From: Thiodiazotropha sp040506975
Lineage (GTDB): Bacteria > Pseudomonadota > Gammaproteobacteria > Chromatiales > Chromatiaceae
Assembly: GCA_965211775.1 (NCBI GenBank)
Contig: OZ242974.1
Location: forward strand, 2,356,001 to 2,420,000
Direction: 5' to 3'
Length of the DNA stretch: 64,000 nt
Shown here: positions 41,808-50,322 of the stretch, piece by piece
Layout: every line of letters starts with the position of its first letter
How positions within the stretch are numbered: position 1 is the stretch's first letter
Position numbers and translations under genes: made by a program
Notes under the pieces: generated by a model
Seen by the model: only the letters and a program-made list of their open reading frames with translations
Databases searched by the model: none
Told to the model about the DNA's origin: nothing

Positions 41808-42993
41808 GGTCCTTTTTTCCTCCCCTGAGGCGGTCCAGCAGGCTTCCAAACAGCCCCCTGAGTTTTGACCTGCGGACTGCAGGGGGGGCGATCAGGGTAT
41901 CCACGGCACGTCGTGTTTCACCTGCCAGTTGGACGGCGCTGGCGGCACTGTAAAAGGCGAATACATAACGTTGCGGGATATTCAACGCACTGGCCGTATC
42001 GAGCAGTGATCTTGGTTGTTCCGCCCAAAGGGCCGCGATGGGCATGGCATAGGGTGTGATGATCAGCCGGGTGAAATTGGGCCAGCGTCGCAAGTAGATG
42101 GGTTGGTGGATATTTGTACCAGCGGGTATCCGGCCTCTGGATGCCCATAGGGCAAGTTGCCAGATGAAAGACTGGAATGAATGCTCAGTCGCATCGGCTG
42201 GAGGTTTCCAATCGGTCTTGACCGGATTTAGTTGTACCTCCAGCGTGGTATCGGGCATTGTGCTATAGGGGCGAAGTTGTCTGTCCGAAGCCGATACCCA
42301 AATCTTATTGCTGACGATGCCCAGGGTGATCTCCGGCCAAGGACCCTGTATGTTGATATTTTGGTTATAGCGCACGGCCTGGTTCAACGCCTGTTGAGCC
42401 AGACCCTGCAGATAGTGCTCTGGCGTATAGAAAATTTTATCTACATGATCTGGGTCTTCCGGATCGATATCGGGTGAGGTACCGACAAACACCTGTTCCT
42501 GGGATTCGCTCATGAGCAAGGCAGCCCGGCGAGTCGAGACAGCTTTTCCCCGTGTCGGAACCTCGCCCGGGATGGGTTTCATATCGTTGCAGTGAATATC
42601 ATCGATTGCCGGCCCATTTTCCGTATCTACCCTGGCCAGGTTGCGGCGATGGGTTTCAATCGCTGCAATCAGGCGCTCGACAGGGATCGGCTTTTGTACG
42701 AACAAAGTATGCCGGTCTGAAATCTCGAGGCTGTTGATCGATACCAGGATCAGTGGCCAGTCCGGGCGGCGTTCACGGAACTCTTTCCACTTTTGATCAC
42801 CGCCAAAGGAGTCCAGGTCGAGGATACAGATCTCCGAGGAGGCCTCTTCCGTCAGCACATAGCGTTTGTTGCATCGGCTCGAAAAGATCATATGCAGAGC
42901 GTTGCGTTGTCGCTGGTCCATCCCGATTGCGGCCAGTCGTGTCGGACCGAGTGACGGTTCAGCCAGATTTGTCATGGTCTTTATCGATTTCAT
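41800..42993 (-). CDS. pseudo-receiver protein of the GTPase cluster
   Basis: A 397-residue protein. The N-terminal 115 residues resemble a response-regulator receiver: ICILDLDSFGGDQKWKEF with the phospho-acceptor-like Asp, LILVSI, and VQKPIPVERLIAAIETHRR with the conserved Lys-Pro. Part of the acidic pocket seems missing. The C-terminal two thirds are unrecognised (SFQSFIWQLALWASRGRIP, RYVFAFYSAASAVQLAGE) and end in a very basic tail. An AGGA site precedes the ATG. It overlaps the gene before by 35 bp and the GTPase by 8 bp. It may link a signalling input to the GTPase. Confidence 0.65.
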   Translation of the reverse strand: MKSIKTMTNLAEPSLGPTRLAAIGMDQRQRNALHMIFSSRCNKRYVLTEEASSEICILDLDSFGGDQKWKEFRERRPDWPLILVSINSLEISDRHTLFVQKPIPVERLIAAIETHRRNLARVDTENGPAIDDIHCNDMKPIPGEVPTRGKAVSTRRAALLMSESQEQVFVGTSPDIDPEDPDHVDKIFYTPEHYLQGLAQQALNQAVRYNQNINIQGPWPEITLGIVSNKIWVSASDRQLRPYSTMPDTTLEVQLNPVKTDWKPPADATEHSFQSFIWQLALWASRGRIPAGTNIHQPIYLRRWPNFTRLIITPYAMPIAALWAEQPRSLLDTASALNIPQRYVFAFYSAASAVQLAGETRRAVDTLIAPPAVRRSKLRGLFGSLLDRLRGGKKDHE

Positions 42994-43720
42994 GCAATAG
43001 TTCCTGCCATGCTATTTGTGCTGGATTCGATACTGTTTCAAGAAGCTGTAGAAAGTGCGCGATCTGAGTTTTTATTCGGGAGTGGCGGTAGATTTCGATT
43101 AAGGCATGATGCAGCTCCAATCGTTCCGGCGCGGCCAAAACTGCACTTTCCAGGGTCTTCCGCGCTAAATCGGTTTGTCCAAACGCAAGCTGTTCGGATG
43201 CGATTTGCAGGGGGTCAGTCCGGGCATCGTCTGCCGACTCCTCGAACAGGATGAGCTGCTCATGGCCGGTACGGCCTGAACTGAGTACAGAGCCGATAGA
43301 ACTGAGGTTGTCATGCGATCGATTTGCCAGCAGATGGTCCGACAATTGCCGATACGCCTCGCGCTGCAACAGGGGATAGGCCAACGCAAGCAAGCGCTTG
43401 CACAAGGCAGCGCCTTTTCCATCGAGTACCAGAAAAAGATCGACGAGCGCAGCATGAATATCGGGATCCGCCATGCCTGCCAGTAAATTGATTCGTTGAA
43501 CATGTAACCAGAGTGCCTTTGGTGTTCTGGCAACCGCATGCGCATAGAAGGTCTTGGCTTGGGATTCCCAGCCACGGGCATCGATATGCAGAGTCCCCCG
43601 ATAGGCTATCCGGAAGGCCGGCTCGAGAAGATGACAGACTATAGACTCACCCTCCCCAGAATCCAGTGCAGGGGACGATTTGATTAGAGGCAGCGATATT
43701 GGATCAGCTATCCGTGTCAT
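42959..43720 (-). CDS. helical-repeat (TPR/FimV-C-like) protein, first gene of the GTPase cluster
   Basis: A 253-residue soluble, helix-rich protein. The region around residues 165-235 (SEQLAFGQTDLARKTLESAV, then APERLELHHALIEIYRHS) has TPR spacing and recalls the FimV C-terminal domain that ties polar proteins to pili and chemotaxis arrays. The N-terminal half is unrecognised. AAGGA precedes the ATG. It heads the leftward cluster, about 150 bp from an IS1380 copy. Confidence 0.6.
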   Translation of the reverse strand: MTRIADPISLPLIKSSPALDSGEGESIVCHLLEPAFRIAYRGTLHIDARGWESQAKTFYAHAVARTPKALWLHVQRINLLAGMADPDIHAALVDLFLVLDGKGAALCKRLLALAYPLLQREAYRQLSDHLLANRSHDNLSSIGSVLSSGRTGHEQLILFEESADDARTDPLQIASEQLAFGQTDLARKTLESAVLAAPERLELHHALIEIYRHSRIKTQIAHFLQLLETVSNPAQIAWQELLHEIDKDHDKSG

Positions 43721-43873
43721 TGCCGGTCCTTATGGCAGATATAAACAACGCAGAGACTTGTTTGCCGAATCTGACGACGCTCAAGGCCAGCAGTCTGTTT
43801 GTGTTCCGCTGCATGGCCGAATCCATGAAAACCCTAAACAGATTGTTGGTTTTTCATCCTTGAAGTTGTTTAG

Positions 43874-45441
43874 CCCGCATGTTTCATCCGTTTTTAAATT
43901 TAGCCGGTGATATGGCCAAGCTTGGATGGTTTGCCCTCACTGGGAACCAAGCCTCTATCAAGCCCTGATTTTCCACCCTCCGGGCAGACTCCCCCTTACC
44001 CCCATTGTTGATCAACATGCCGGGGCAGCACTCTGCCGGGCTATCCCGGCTTGAGTCGTGCCGCCACCTGGAAAAACAGCGCCTGATAGGGATAGGTGCT
44101 GGAGAGCAGGAAGCGGATCCGTCGCGTGTTGCGAATGATGACCGCCCCGATCTTGAACAGTTTGAGCCGGATCGTGGTCATCTGTGCACGCGCCAGTTCC
44201 GTGCCCTTCAGCGCGAGGCGCCGGATGGCCTCCATCAGCACATAGGCCAGACTGGACAGCAGTAGACGAAACTGATTGGCCCACCAGTAATGCGCGCTGG
44301 TGCGATCGGCGAACAGCCCCAGTTGCTGCTCCTTGATTCGGTTCTCCATGTCACCACGGGCGCAGTAGAGGTCATCGTAAAGGCGCTGTTTGTCGCCGGC
44401 CAGGTTGGTGACGATGAAGCGTGGATTTGGCCCCTTGTCGGTGACCTCCAGTTTGGCGATCACCTTGCGACGCGTCTTCCAGGTGCTGGCGGCATAGTGA
44501 AACTGAAAGAATTCCCGCATCTTCATGCCGGTTCGCTTCGCCAGTTCCTCAACCCACTGCATGGGCTCACGGATACACCGCAGCAAGGCGTCATTCTTGG
44601 CGATGCCCACGATATAGCCCACAGCGTTGCGCTCGCACCAGCTGAGCATGTGGTGACGGCAAAAGCCGCTATCGCCCCGAAAGATGATACGCACTTCAGG
44701 CCAAGCCCGGCGCAGGCGTTTGACCAACAGCGCCAGAATCGCCCAGGCATGCTTGGGCGCATCGATCCGGCTGGGCCGCAGATAACTCACCAGCAGTTGA
44801 TCGCCACAAAAGACATACAGGGGCAGGAAGCAGTAGTGATCGTAGTAGCCGTGAAAGAAGCGGCCTTCCTGGCGGCCATGCACCGGATCATCCGTGGCGT
44901 CGAAATCCAGGATCAGCTCATCGGGTGGTGCATCATATGAGGCAATGAACTGCTCGAGCAGTAGGTTGTGGACATCAACGGCAACCCGGCGATCGACCCG
45001 GTTCTCCAGCCGACAAAGTGTCGACTGGCTGCCCAGTACCTCCTCGCGTTCGATCGAGCTCTGTAGGGCCGGGTCGGTGCGTAGTGTCTGATGGTCGTTC
45101 AGATCTTCATAACCCAGGCAGAGCCCATAGACTCGCTGGCGCAACAGGCTCAACTGGCTGTGTTCAATATAGCGGGGATCTCGCGGGTCGGGGATGACCG
45201 CATCAACCGCCTCGAGCAATCCCAGACGCCTGTCGATCTCACGCAGCAGCAACACGCCGCCGTCCGAGGTGATATCGCCACCGGAAAACTCGGCTTGAAC
45301 CTTACGGCGTTTTAGGGCTGGAAAATCAAAGGCAGTCTGGGTACAGTTTGTCACAGGCAAAATCCTTTCGATTACAGTGTAAGCAACTGAATTATATCGA
45401 AGTGTCAGGATTTTGCCTTTTTAATGCGTGAAATATTGGGG
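43874..45441 (-). mobile_element. IS1380-family insertion sequence, copy 2 (1568 bp)
   Basis: It starts CCCGCATGTTTCA and ends TGAAATATTGGGG, with the 4-bp duplication TTAG at 43870-43873 and 45442-45445. The transposase is on the minus strand. It is the same length as copies 1 and 3, with only a few base differences. It sits 62 bp from copy 3 in the same orientation. Confidence 0.95.
44041..45354 (-). CDS. IS1380-family transposase (copy 2)
   Basis: A 437-residue transposase identical to copy 1 in protein sequence. Start GTG at 45354 with AAGGA upstream, inside the same start-covering hairpin. DDE residues as in copy 1. Confidence 0.93.
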   Translation of the reverse strand: MTNCTQTAFDFPALKRRKVQAEFSGGDITSDGGVLLLREIDRRLGLLEAVDAVIPDPRDPRYIEHSQLSLLRQRVYGLCLGYEDLNDHQTLRTDPALQSSIEREEVLGSQSTLCRLENRVDRRVAVDVHNLLLEQFIASYDAPPDELILDFDATDDPVHGRQEGRFFHGYYDHYCFLPLYVFCGDQLLVSYLRPSRIDAPKHAWAILALLVKRLRRAWPEVRIIFRGDSGFCRHHMLSWCERNAVGYIVGIAKNDALLRCIREPMQWVEELAKRTGMKMREFFQFHYAASTWKTRRKVIAKLEVTDKGPNPRFIVTNLAGDKQRLYDDLYCARGDMENRIKEQQLGLFADRTSAHYWWANQFRLLLSSLAYVLMEAIRRLALKGTELARAQMTTIRLKLFKIGAVIIRNTRRIRFLLSSTYPYQALFFQVAARLKPG

Positions 45442-45503
45442 TTAGCGTTCATCCATATGGATACTTTAATCGTTTTGTTATTCAGATTTGCTCGTTGCCT
45501 TAG
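45442..45503. other. 62-bp remnant of host DNA between two IS1380 copies
   Basis: This A/T-rich stretch, with its flanking TTAG duplications, is all that separates copies 2 and 3. It was part of the divergent promoter region between the GTPase cluster and dnaX. No gene or clear promoter is visible in it. Confidence 0.7.
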
Positions 45504-47071
45504 CCCGCATGTTTCATCCGTTTTTAAATTTAGCCGGTGATATGGCCAAGCTTGGATGGTTTGCCCTCACTGGGAACCAAACCTCTATCAAGCCCTGATT
45601 TTCCACCCTCCGGGCAGACTCCCCCTTACCCCCATTGTTGATCAACGTGCCGGGGCAGCACTCTGCCGGGCTATCCCGGCTTGAGTCGTGCCGCCACCTG
45701 GAAAAACAGCGCCTGATAGGGATAGGTGCTGGAGAGCAGGAAGCGGATCCGTCGCGTGTTGCGAATGATGACCGCCCCGATCTTGAACAGTTTGAGCCGG
45801 ATCGTGGTCATCTGTGCACGCGCCAGTTCCGTGCCCTTCAGCGCGAGGCGCCGGATGGCCTCCATCAGCACATAGGCCAGACTGGACAGCAGTAGACGAA
45901 ACTGATTGGCCCACCAGTAATGCGCGCTGGTGCGATCGGCGAACAGCCCCAGTTGCTGCTCCTTGATTCGGTTCTCCATGTCACCACGGGCGCAGTAGAG
46001 GTCATCGTAAAGGCGCTGTTTGTCGCCGGCCAGGTTGGTGACGATGAAGCGTGGATTTGGCCCCTTGTCGGTGACCTCCAGTTTGGCGATCACCTTGCGA
46101 CGCGTCTTCCAGGTGCTGGCGGCATAGTGAAACTGAAAGAATTCCCGCATCTTCATGCCGGTTCGCTTCGCCAGTTCCTCAACCCACTGCATGGGCTCAC
46201 GGATACACCGCAGCAAGGCGTCATTCTTGGCGATGCCCACGATATAGCCCACAGCGTTGCGCTCGCACCAGCTGAGCATGTGGTGACGGCAAAAGCCGCT
46301 ATCGCCCCGAAAGATGATACGCACTTCAGGCCAAGCCCGGCGCAGGCGTTTGACCAACAGCGCCAGAATCGCCCAGGCATGCTTGGGCGCATCGATCCGG
46401 CTGGGCCGCAGATAACTCACCAGCAGTTGATCGCCACAAAAGACATACAGGGGCAGGAAGCAGTAGTGATCGTAGTAGCCGTGAAAGAAGCGGCCTTCCT
46501 GGCGGCCATGCACCGGATCATCCGTGGCGTCGAAATCCGGGATCAGCTCATCGGGTGGTGCATCATATGAGGCAATGAACTGCTCGAGCAGTAGGTTGTG
46601 GACATCAACGGCAACCCGGCGATCGACCCGGTTCTCCAGCCGACAAAGTGTCGACTGGCTGCCCAGTACCTCCTCGCGTTCGATCGAGCTCTGTAGGGCC
46701 GGGTCGGTGCGTAGTGTCTGATGGTCGTTCAGATCTTCATAACCCAGGCAGAGCCCATAGACTCGCTGGCGCAACAGGCTCAACTGGCTGTGTTCAATAT
46801 AGCGGGGATCTCGCGGGTCGGGGATGACCGCATCAACCGCCTCGAGCAATCCCAGACGCCTGTCGATCTCACGCAGCAGCAACACGCCGCCGTCCGAGGT
46901 GATATCGCCACCGGAAAACTCGGCTTGAACCTTACGGCGTTTTAGGGCTGGAAAATCAAAGGCAGTCTGGGTACAGTTTGTCACAGGCAAAATCCTTTCG
47001 ATTACAGTGTAAGCAACTGAATTATATCGAAGTATCAGGATTTTGCCTTTTTAATGCTTGAAATATTGGGG
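45504..47071 (-). mobile_element. IS1380-family insertion sequence, copy 3 (1568 bp)
   Basis: Ends as in copy 2, with its own 4-bp duplication TTAG at 45500-45503 and 47072-47075. It therefore inserted independently and is not a tandem duplication. It lies 81 bp upstream of the dnaX start codon. Confidence 0.95.
45671..46984 (-). CDS. IS1380-family transposase (copy 3)
   Basis: A 437-residue transposase identical to copies 1 and 2 except for one Leu-to-Pro change (ELIPDFDATDD). This is two residues before the first catalytic Asp and might reduce activity. Start GTG at 46984. Confidence 0.92.
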   Translation of the reverse strand: MTNCTQTAFDFPALKRRKVQAEFSGGDITSDGGVLLLREIDRRLGLLEAVDAVIPDPRDPRYIEHSQLSLLRQRVYGLCLGYEDLNDHQTLRTDPALQSSIEREEVLGSQSTLCRLENRVDRRVAVDVHNLLLEQFIASYDAPPDELIPDFDATDDPVHGRQEGRFFHGYYDHYCFLPLYVFCGDQLLVSYLRPSRIDAPKHAWAILALLVKRLRRAWPEVRIIFRGDSGFCRHHMLSWCERNAVGYIVGIAKNDALLRCIREPMQWVEELAKRTGMKMREFFQFHYAASTWKTRRKVIAKLEVTDKGPNPRFIVTNLAGDKQRLYDDLYCARGDMENRIKEQQLGLFADRTSAHYWWANQFRLLLSSLAYVLMEAIRRLALKGTELARAQMTTIRLKLFKIGAVIIRNTRRIRFLLSSTYPYQALFFQVAARLKPG

Positions 47072-47152
47072 TTAGTCCGCAAACGGCAGTGATTCCACTG
47101 ATGATTCGGGTTAAACTGCCCATCTTCAGTCTGCGGATGACGAATCGTTTAA

Positions 47153-48763
47153 ATGTCTTATCAGGTACTTGCACGTAAATGGCGGCCCCAGTTGTTCAGC
47201 CAATTGGTAGGTCAGCAACATGTGGTGAAAGCGCTTACCAATGCGCTGGAACGAGAGCAGCTGCATCACGCCTATCTGTTCACCGGAACGCGCGGTGTGG
47301 GTAAGACAACCCTGGCAAGAATCTTCGCCAAATCATTGAATTGTGAAAAGGGGATCAGTGCAACTCCCTGTGGTGTGTGCGATGCCTGTCGTGAGATCGA
47401 TGAAGGGCGGTTTGTCGATCTGCTTGAGGTTGATGCCGCATCGAGGACGAAGGTGGACCAAACCCGGGAGCTATTGGAAAATGTTCCATACGCACCGGTA
47501 CGGGGACGCTACAAAGTCTATCTGATTGATGAAGTCCACATGTTTTCGGCAAGTAGTTTCAATGCCTTACTGAAGACTCTTGAAGAGCCGCCTCCACATG
47601 TTAAGTTTATTCTGGCCACCACCGATCCGCAAAAGGTGCCGGTGACCGTACTCTCACGCTGTCTGCAGTTTAACCTCAAGCGCCTCAGCAGGGAGCAGAT
47701 CGAGTCACAGCTGCGCCATATACTGCAACAGGAAAAGATTCTCCACGATGAACTCTCCCTCTCCCTGCTCGCCAGAGGGGCCGATGGCAGTATGCGTGAC
47801 GGGTTGAGCCTGCTCGACCAGGCCATCGCCTTCGGTGGGGGAGAGGTCAAAGGATCCGATGTCTCTGTTATGATCGGCACCATCGGTGCGGATCAGATCT
47901 ATCTTCTGCTTGAGGCGCTGGCGAAATCGGACGGACAGGGTGTGATGTCCCTGGTGGCGGAGATGGCCGAACGAGCGGCCGACTTCGGCAATGCCCTGCA
48001 TGAGCTGCTGGCCATGCTGCATCAGATCGGGATGTTGCAGATCGTGACGGAGTATGAACCTGACGAGGCCTATGATCCACAGCGCCTGCGGGGGATTGCA
48101 CAGGCGATTTCACCTGAGGATGTGCAGCTCTATTATCAGATTGTGCTGTTAGGGCAGAAAGAGCTGGATCTGGCACCCGATCCGCGTAGCGGTTTTGAGA
48201 TGGTTCTACTCCGACTGTTGGCGTTCAGGCCGGATCAGCCTGAAGCGGTATCCAGTCAATCAGGCGGTTCGCAAGCCGAGAGCCGTGGCGTACCGGGCGG
48301 CAATCCTGCTGACCGGAAGAGGGCGGATGTCAAAACCGGTGTGCAGCCCGCAAACAATCCATCTGCGGCGGATCCCTCCGATTGGGGTGGCTTCGTCAAT
48401 ACAATGGATTTGGGTGGTATCACCAGCCAACTCGCCCACAACTGTACCTTTGACAGCTGGGATGGGGAGACACTGCGCCTGACCCTCGATGCCTCAATGA
48501 AGCAGCTACGGGTCGGTCAATCGGAAAAGCGCCTTTTGGAGAGCATTAAGCGGATCCTGGGAAAAGAGATGAAACTCCTGATCACGGAGGCGGTCCCCGA
48601 AAATGAGACGCCGGCGATGCGTCAGAAACGGGAACGGCAGGAGCGTCAAAAAGAGGCTGAATCCGCGATGATGAATGATCCCTTGGTACGGGAGATGGAG
48701 GAGCGTTTTTCGGCGCGTCTCCTGACCGATTCCGTCAGGCCGGTGGATGAGCCGGGGGGTTGA
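47153..48763 (+). CDS. dnaX: DNA polymerase III subunit gamma/tau
   Basis: A 536-residue clamp-loader ATPase. It begins YQVLARKWRPQLFSQLVGQ. Walker A FTGTRGVGKTTLARIF, zinc module Cys in CEKGISATPCGVCDAC, DEVHMFS (Walker B) and sensor region LSRCLQFNLKR are present. The C-terminal tau part (from about 375) is short and charged. No A-rich slippery heptamer with a stem, as in E. coli, is evident for making gamma. The order dnaX-ybaB-recR is conserved. Two IS elements sit directly upstream. Confidence 0.95.
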   Translation: MSYQVLARKWRPQLFSQLVGQQHVVKALTNALEREQLHHAYLFTGTRGVGKTTLARIFAKSLNCEKGISATPCGVCDACREIDEGRFVDLLEVDAASRTKVDQTRELLENVPYAPVRGRYKVYLIDEVHMFSASSFNALLKTLEEPPPHVKFILATTDPQKVPVTVLSRCLQFNLKRLSREQIESQLRHILQQEKILHDELSLSLLARGADGSMRDGLSLLDQAIAFGGGEVKGSDVSVMIGTIGADQIYLLLEALAKSDGQGVMSLVAEMAERAADFGNALHELLAMLHQIGMLQIVTEYEPDEAYDPQRLRGIAQAISPEDVQLYYQIVLLGQKELDLAPDPRSGFEMVLLRLLAFRPDQPEAVSSQSGGSQAESRGVPGGNPADRKRADVKTGVQPANNPSAADPSDWGGFVNTMDLGGITSQLAHNCTFDSWDGETLRLTLDASMKQLRVGQSEKRLLESIKRILGKEMKLLITEAVPENETPAMRQKRERQERQKEAESAMMNDPLVREMEERFSARLLTDSVRPVDEPGG

Positions 48764-48940
48764 GGACAAACAACACCGGCCAGGTTTTGGCGGTCTCTGA
48801 GAACATCAAATTAACACACTGATATTTATGGGTAATTATCCGTGTCTTAAAGTGATTTCCAGGACCGAGTTTGGTTGTTACACATCGAACCCCCGGTACT
48901 GATGATGGGGGCGATACATGATTGAGATGAGGTTAAATCC

Positions 48941-49264
48941 ATGAAGGGCGGTTTAGGCAACTTAATGAAACAGGCGCAGAAGATGCAGGCTGAAATGCAG
49001 CAGGCGCAGGAGCGATTGGCGCAGGAAGAGGTTACCGGTGAGTCGGGTGGCGGACTGGTCAAGGTCACCATGAACGGCAAACATGAGGTGCGCCGGGTCG
49101 AAATAGACGACAGCCTGATGTCGGATGACAAGGAGATGCTGGAAGACCTGGTCGCTGCGGCGCTGAACGACGCCTCGCAAAGGGTCAGCCAGAAGATGCA
49201 GGAAAGCATGTCCGGATTGACGGCCGGCTTGGGATTGCCCCCGGGGATGAAACTTCCGTTCTGA
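48941..49264 (+). CDS. ybaB: nucleoid-associated protein YbaB/EbfC
   Basis: A 107-residue YbaB/EbfC protein, a dimeric DNA-binding protein. It has N-terminal GGLGNLMKQAQKMQAEMQQA, the core VTMNGKHEVRRVEIDDSLM and DLVAAALNDASQRV. It lies between dnaX (177-bp gap) and recR (31-bp gap) as in most gammaproteobacteria. Confidence 0.94.
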   Translation: MKGGLGNLMKQAQKMQAEMQQAQERLAQEEVTGESGGGLVKVTMNGKHEVRRVEIDDSLMSDDKEMLEDLVAAALNDASQRVSQKMQESMSGLTAGLGLPPGMKLPF

Positions 49265-49295
49265 AGCGATATGAATTTTTTAAACGGGATTTGCC

Positions 49296-49892
49296 ATGCC
49301 TAGTCCCTCACTGCTGCAGCAGTTGATCTCCGCTCTGAGATGCCTCCCCGGTGTGGGGGCGAAGAGTGCGCAGCGGATGGCCTATCATCTCTTGGAAAGG
49401 GATCGCGATGGAGGCAGGGAGCTGTCAAGGGTTTTAGCGCAAGCCATGGACAGTATCGGACACTGTTCTCGCTGCCGTACCCTCAGTGAGTCCGCGCTGT
49501 GTCGGCTGTGCGCCAACCCGCAGCGGGACCCGACACAGCTCTGCATCGTTGAAACACCTGCCGACCAGGCCATGATCGAACAGGCCATCGATTACCGGGG
49601 CTGCTATTTTGTACTAGGCGGCCATCTCTCGCCCCTGGACGGCATAGGTCCGAAGGAGATCGGACTTGATCATCTGGATGAGCGTTTTGCCGAGGGCGAG
49701 GTCAAAGAGATTATTCTTGCCACCAACCCGACAATTGAAGGCGAAGCGACTGCGCAATATATTCATGACATGGCGGAGACCCGCAAGATAAAAACAACCC
49801 GAATCGCCCAGGGCGTTCCCATGGGCGGGGAGTTGGAATATGTGGATGGTGCAACATTGGCGCACGCCTTTCGCGGGCGATCGGAATTTTGA
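49296..49892 (+). CDS. recR: recombination protein RecR
   Basis: A 198-residue DNA-repair protein. It has a helix-hairpin-helix near the start (LPGVGAKSAQRMAYHLL), a C4 zinc finger (CSRCRTLSESALCRLC), a Toprim domain (IVETPADQAMIEQA) and C-terminal GVPMGGELEYVDGATLAHAF. It works with RecFO to load RecA at gaps. It follows ybaB closely in the conserved order. Confidence 0.95.
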   Translation: MPSPSLLQQLISALRCLPGVGAKSAQRMAYHLLERDRDGGRELSRVLAQAMDSIGHCSRCRTLSESALCRLCANPQRDPTQLCIVETPADQAMIEQAIDYRGCYFVLGGHLSPLDGIGPKEIGLDHLDERFAEGEVKEIILATNPTIEGEATAQYIHDMAETRKIKTTRIAQGVPMGGELEYVDGATLAHAFRGRSEF

Positions 49893-49901
49893 GGAGAGAG
49901 T

Positions 49902-50246
49902 ATGAGCGACTGCCTTTTCTGTAAGTTTGTCAATGGCGAGATTAAACCCGACAAGGTTTATGAAGATGAAGAACTGCTGGCCTTCCGGGACATCAGTCCA
50001 CAAGCCCCGATCCATATATTGGTCATTCCCAAACGGCATATCTCCACCCTCAACGATCTCGAATCTGATGATGAGGCGTTGATGGGCAAGCTCATCCTGG
50101 CAGCGCAGAGGGTGGCAAAAGAGGAAGGGATTGATGAGGTGGGTTATCGTACGGTCATCAACTGTAACGAGGACGCCGGGCAGTCGGTTTTCCATATCCA
50201 TCTGCACCTGCTGGGTGGCCGCCATATGAAGTGGCCTCCCGGATAG
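49902..50246 (+). CDS. hinT: HIT-family nucleotide hydrolase, HinT type
   Basis: A 114-residue HIT protein. It begins DCLFCKFVNGEIKPDKVYED and ends with the catalytic His triad VFHIHLHLLGG. HinT hydrolyses phosphoramidates such as AMP-lysine. The gene lies 9 bp after recR and just upstream of the copper ATPase gene. Confidence 0.93.
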   Translation: MSDCLFCKFVNGEIKPDKVYEDEELLAFRDISPQAPIHILVIPKRHISTLNDLESDDEALMGKLILAAQRVAKEEGIDEVGYRTVINCNEDAGQSVFHIHLHLLGGRHMKWPPG

Positions 50247-50322
50247 AGTGAGGAACAGGGGAAAAGGCGGTGTACCAGACTCCCGATTTAATCAGTGCAC
50301 CGTGTGTTCCTCACTACCAACC

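Noticed and set aside
43874..47071. Composite transposon made of IS1380 copies 2 and 3
   Set aside because: Each copy has its own target duplication and only 62 bp of host DNA lies between them, so there is no cargo.
48600..48670. CAAAAAG in dnaX as a programmed frameshift site
   Set aside because: It lies near the end of the gene and is not an A AAA AAG heptamer with a clear downstream stem.
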